DNA from: Epiperipatus broadwayi
Taxonomy: Eukaryota > Onychophora > Udeonychophora > Euonychophora > Peripatidae
Assembly: GCA_028023455.1 (NCBI GenBank)
Contig: JAQFVV010006426.1
Location: 1,593,501 to 1,657,500, forward strand
Length of the DNA stretch: 64,000 bases
Direction of reading: 5' to 3'
Shown here: positions 62,111 to 64,000 of the stretch, piece by piece
How the letters are laid out: every line of letters begins with the position of its first letter
Position numbering within the stretch: position 1 is the stretch's first letter
Program-made: the position numbers and the translations under genes
Notes under the pieces: generated by a model
The model's database searches: none
Told to the model about the DNA's origin: nothing
Seen by the model: the letters and a program-made list of their open reading frames with translations, nothing else

Positions 62111-64000
62111 AAGTTGCAATCTCAACATGTACCACTAATGTATCCATTACCTAAAGGGATATAATAACATGGACCAGAGAAACCACTTGGATTGATGATG
62201 AAGTTTTTCGATAGATCCATAAGATAAGAGAGAATGGAATAAAAGCAACAGGTTGCTTATCTTGTTATGCTTGTTGTTGTTGGTAATTCATCCATTGCTG
62301 TTAAATTTTAAAAGTTATGCTGTTACTTTGTTTCAGATCCAGATTGTACTTTGACCTAACAATGTGTGCAGACTAGGGCAACTGTTGCGACTCTCCAGAC
62401 TGTGGCTATGGAAATATGGAGCATCCCATAATACAAATGAAACAAACCTGAACTCAAACTGCTGCAGGTGTATATCTTTAAAATGTGAATGCTATTAAAC
62501 AAGGAACCTCAGACTCTTCCCTCAAGTGTGCACACTTCAAATAATCAAAGGTAAAATGATACCCAAAAGTAAAGTCTTTCTTTTGAACTCTTAATATAAA
62601 TTTCTATTATGTGCTGTGTCTTTAAAGTATTGACTCTTAACTTAAAAGTACTGTATCTTTAAAGCTAAAACTCCACCTCCAACTTAGAAATATGCGTTAA
62701 AATGTAATGTAATATCCTATAAATCTTATGAAACTTATTCTTATTCCTCTACTTGGGTATCTATAATTTGTGTCATTTATTATATATTATATTTTATGCC
62801 CAGAGGATTTCTGAGCTGATGTTTTTTAATATGTAAATTCATAAAGAGTTGCTACTCATTTGCTCAACTTTTAGATTTGCATAACACCCCTTTTTATATA
62901 AATGGTCAGCTCAGAATTATAAATTTATTCTTATATGTTATTATAAATAATATAGAAGTGAGACCTCATTATCTTTAGTATAACATGTTAGCCACTTTAG
63001 TTATCATCTCAATTTTATTAAATTGTGTAGTGAATTATATTTTGTCAAACCTTATCAACCTAGAGTATTATAATCATAAGGGGGGTAGCAAATAGATATT
63101 AATTTATTCAATCAGTGTGGGGGGATTGGAAATAGGTTATCTGTTTTAAAAGCATAGTAGTAATAATAAAATGATTTGCATTGACTTTGTGAAATGGATG
63201 TAGATTAATTTAAACTGCAGAAATGACATAGTCAGACTCCTCAAATACTCTAGCTCCCATATAATAAGGCATACAGAAATGACCCCAATGGTAGCTAACC
63301 TTGTTATGCGGTCGGAAATGAAAGGCAAAGATCTCATACCAATGCCATGCTCATGACTACTCCAAATGGTTCCAGCTCGATGTTTGGCCATCCATCCAGT
63401 TTCTAGTGTTTCTCAGCAGTTGGAATAAAAGCCGAATCTCCCTAAATTCAGCAACACCAAAAACCTATCACATGTCACTTTGTTTATAAATATGAATATC
63501 TATTCTAGATCTGTTTCCACTCCTTTCATATTATCTACTCTAGTAGTAATTTCATTAGTATAGATTTATTTATTAATAATACACATATAATGATTTCTGG
63601 AATGACATATACCCTCATACTTGGAATCTTGTCTTGTAATCTCACAACATCCGCATTTAAATGGGAGGCATGAAGTGTAATTGAATAATGATATCTAGTA
63701 GCATCTTAAATCAAATCTAACTTAATTTAACCATGATTAAATATTTGTATCTGCATATTTGTGAGTTTGCTTGTCTGCTTTGTTTAGTAGTAATGTTCAA
63801 TATCTCATTGCAATTATTATAAGCACATTAAAGTAAATAGCAGTAGCCCTTAATCTTAAAATGGTTAGAGTCTTTTGTATCTACCTGACCACTGAACCTA
63901 GAAAGATATTTGCTATTGTTATGGTACGCACATTGTCTTGTGATGTTGTGAAATAAAATGACTATGTTTGAACATGGTACTACAGGCTCCGAACCCACTT
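62111..64000. other. Noncoding to window end, nothing recognised
   Basis: Mixed AT-rich and slightly GC-richer sequence. An acceptor-like TTTGTTTCAG at about 62336 is followed by sequence with stops in all frames, so no exon is called. An 81-codon minus frame at 63146-63391 lacks recognisable content. Confidence 0.4.

Noticed and set aside
62336-62480. Exon after TTTGTTTCAG
   Set aside because: All three frames have early stops.

Overview
The window looks like gene-poor, very AT-rich (about three quarters A/T by eye) nuclear DNA from an animal, probably an invertebrate. Two short coding blocks are separated by a 4.2 kb intron with consensus splice sites. There are long TA, CA, GA and TAA microsatellites. 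Several retrotransposon types typical of animals are present: an RTE-type LINE, a Ty3/gypsy pol fossil, a Penelope-like fragment and another decayed LINE reverse transcriptase. Nothing bacterial is visible, and no sequence feature fixes the species.

Layout. 1-9 kb: a short hAT-type element with 8-bp target duplications, then the last two coding exons (4219-4305 and 8510-8649, + strand) of an unrecognised acidic, helical protein, followed by a poly(A) signal. 9-18 kb: AT-rich sequence with a compound inverted repeat (10.2-11.2 kb), a near-perfect 705-bp TA-flanked palindrome (15.0-15.7 kb) and a decayed LINE reverse transcriptase (17.0-18.2 kb). 18.7-24.5 kb: a tandem duplication of a roughly 1.2 kb unit. 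Its first copy is split by a 3.37 kb foldback element, while the second copy keeps the empty target site. 25.2-28.3 kb and 46.8-49.0 kb: two long copies and one partial copy of a 2.15-2.18 kb repeat with LTR-like ends (TGTAAC...GTTACA). 28.5-30.3 kb: degenerate repeat-derived sequence. 32.6-35.4 kb: an RTE-type LINE on the minus strand, almost full length in its coding part but broken by two frameshifts and several stops. 36-46 kb: mostly AT-rich, with a diverged foldback at 40 kb and a mosaic of short tandem repeats at 44.9-45.7 kb. 46.2-46.8 kb: a 650-bp palindrome. 52.4-55.7 kb: a fossil Ty3/gypsy pol. 56.4-57.0 kb: a Penelope-like fragment (minus strand) whose 3' part carries a hammerhead-ribozyme-like fold. 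57.1-58.3 kb: degenerate tandem repeats holding a TAA array of about 87 units. 58.3-64 kb: AT-rich, with small tandem duplications.

Theme. The strongest pattern is the density of long inverted repeats: at least six are readable by eye, with arms from about 0.1 to 1.7 kb. Transcripts through them would form long double-stranded RNA. I see no operon-like or multi-gene system. The most informative items are the foldback element with its paralogous empty site and the hammerhead-like motif in the Penelope fragment. All functional statements are inferences from reading the sequence; no database search was run.
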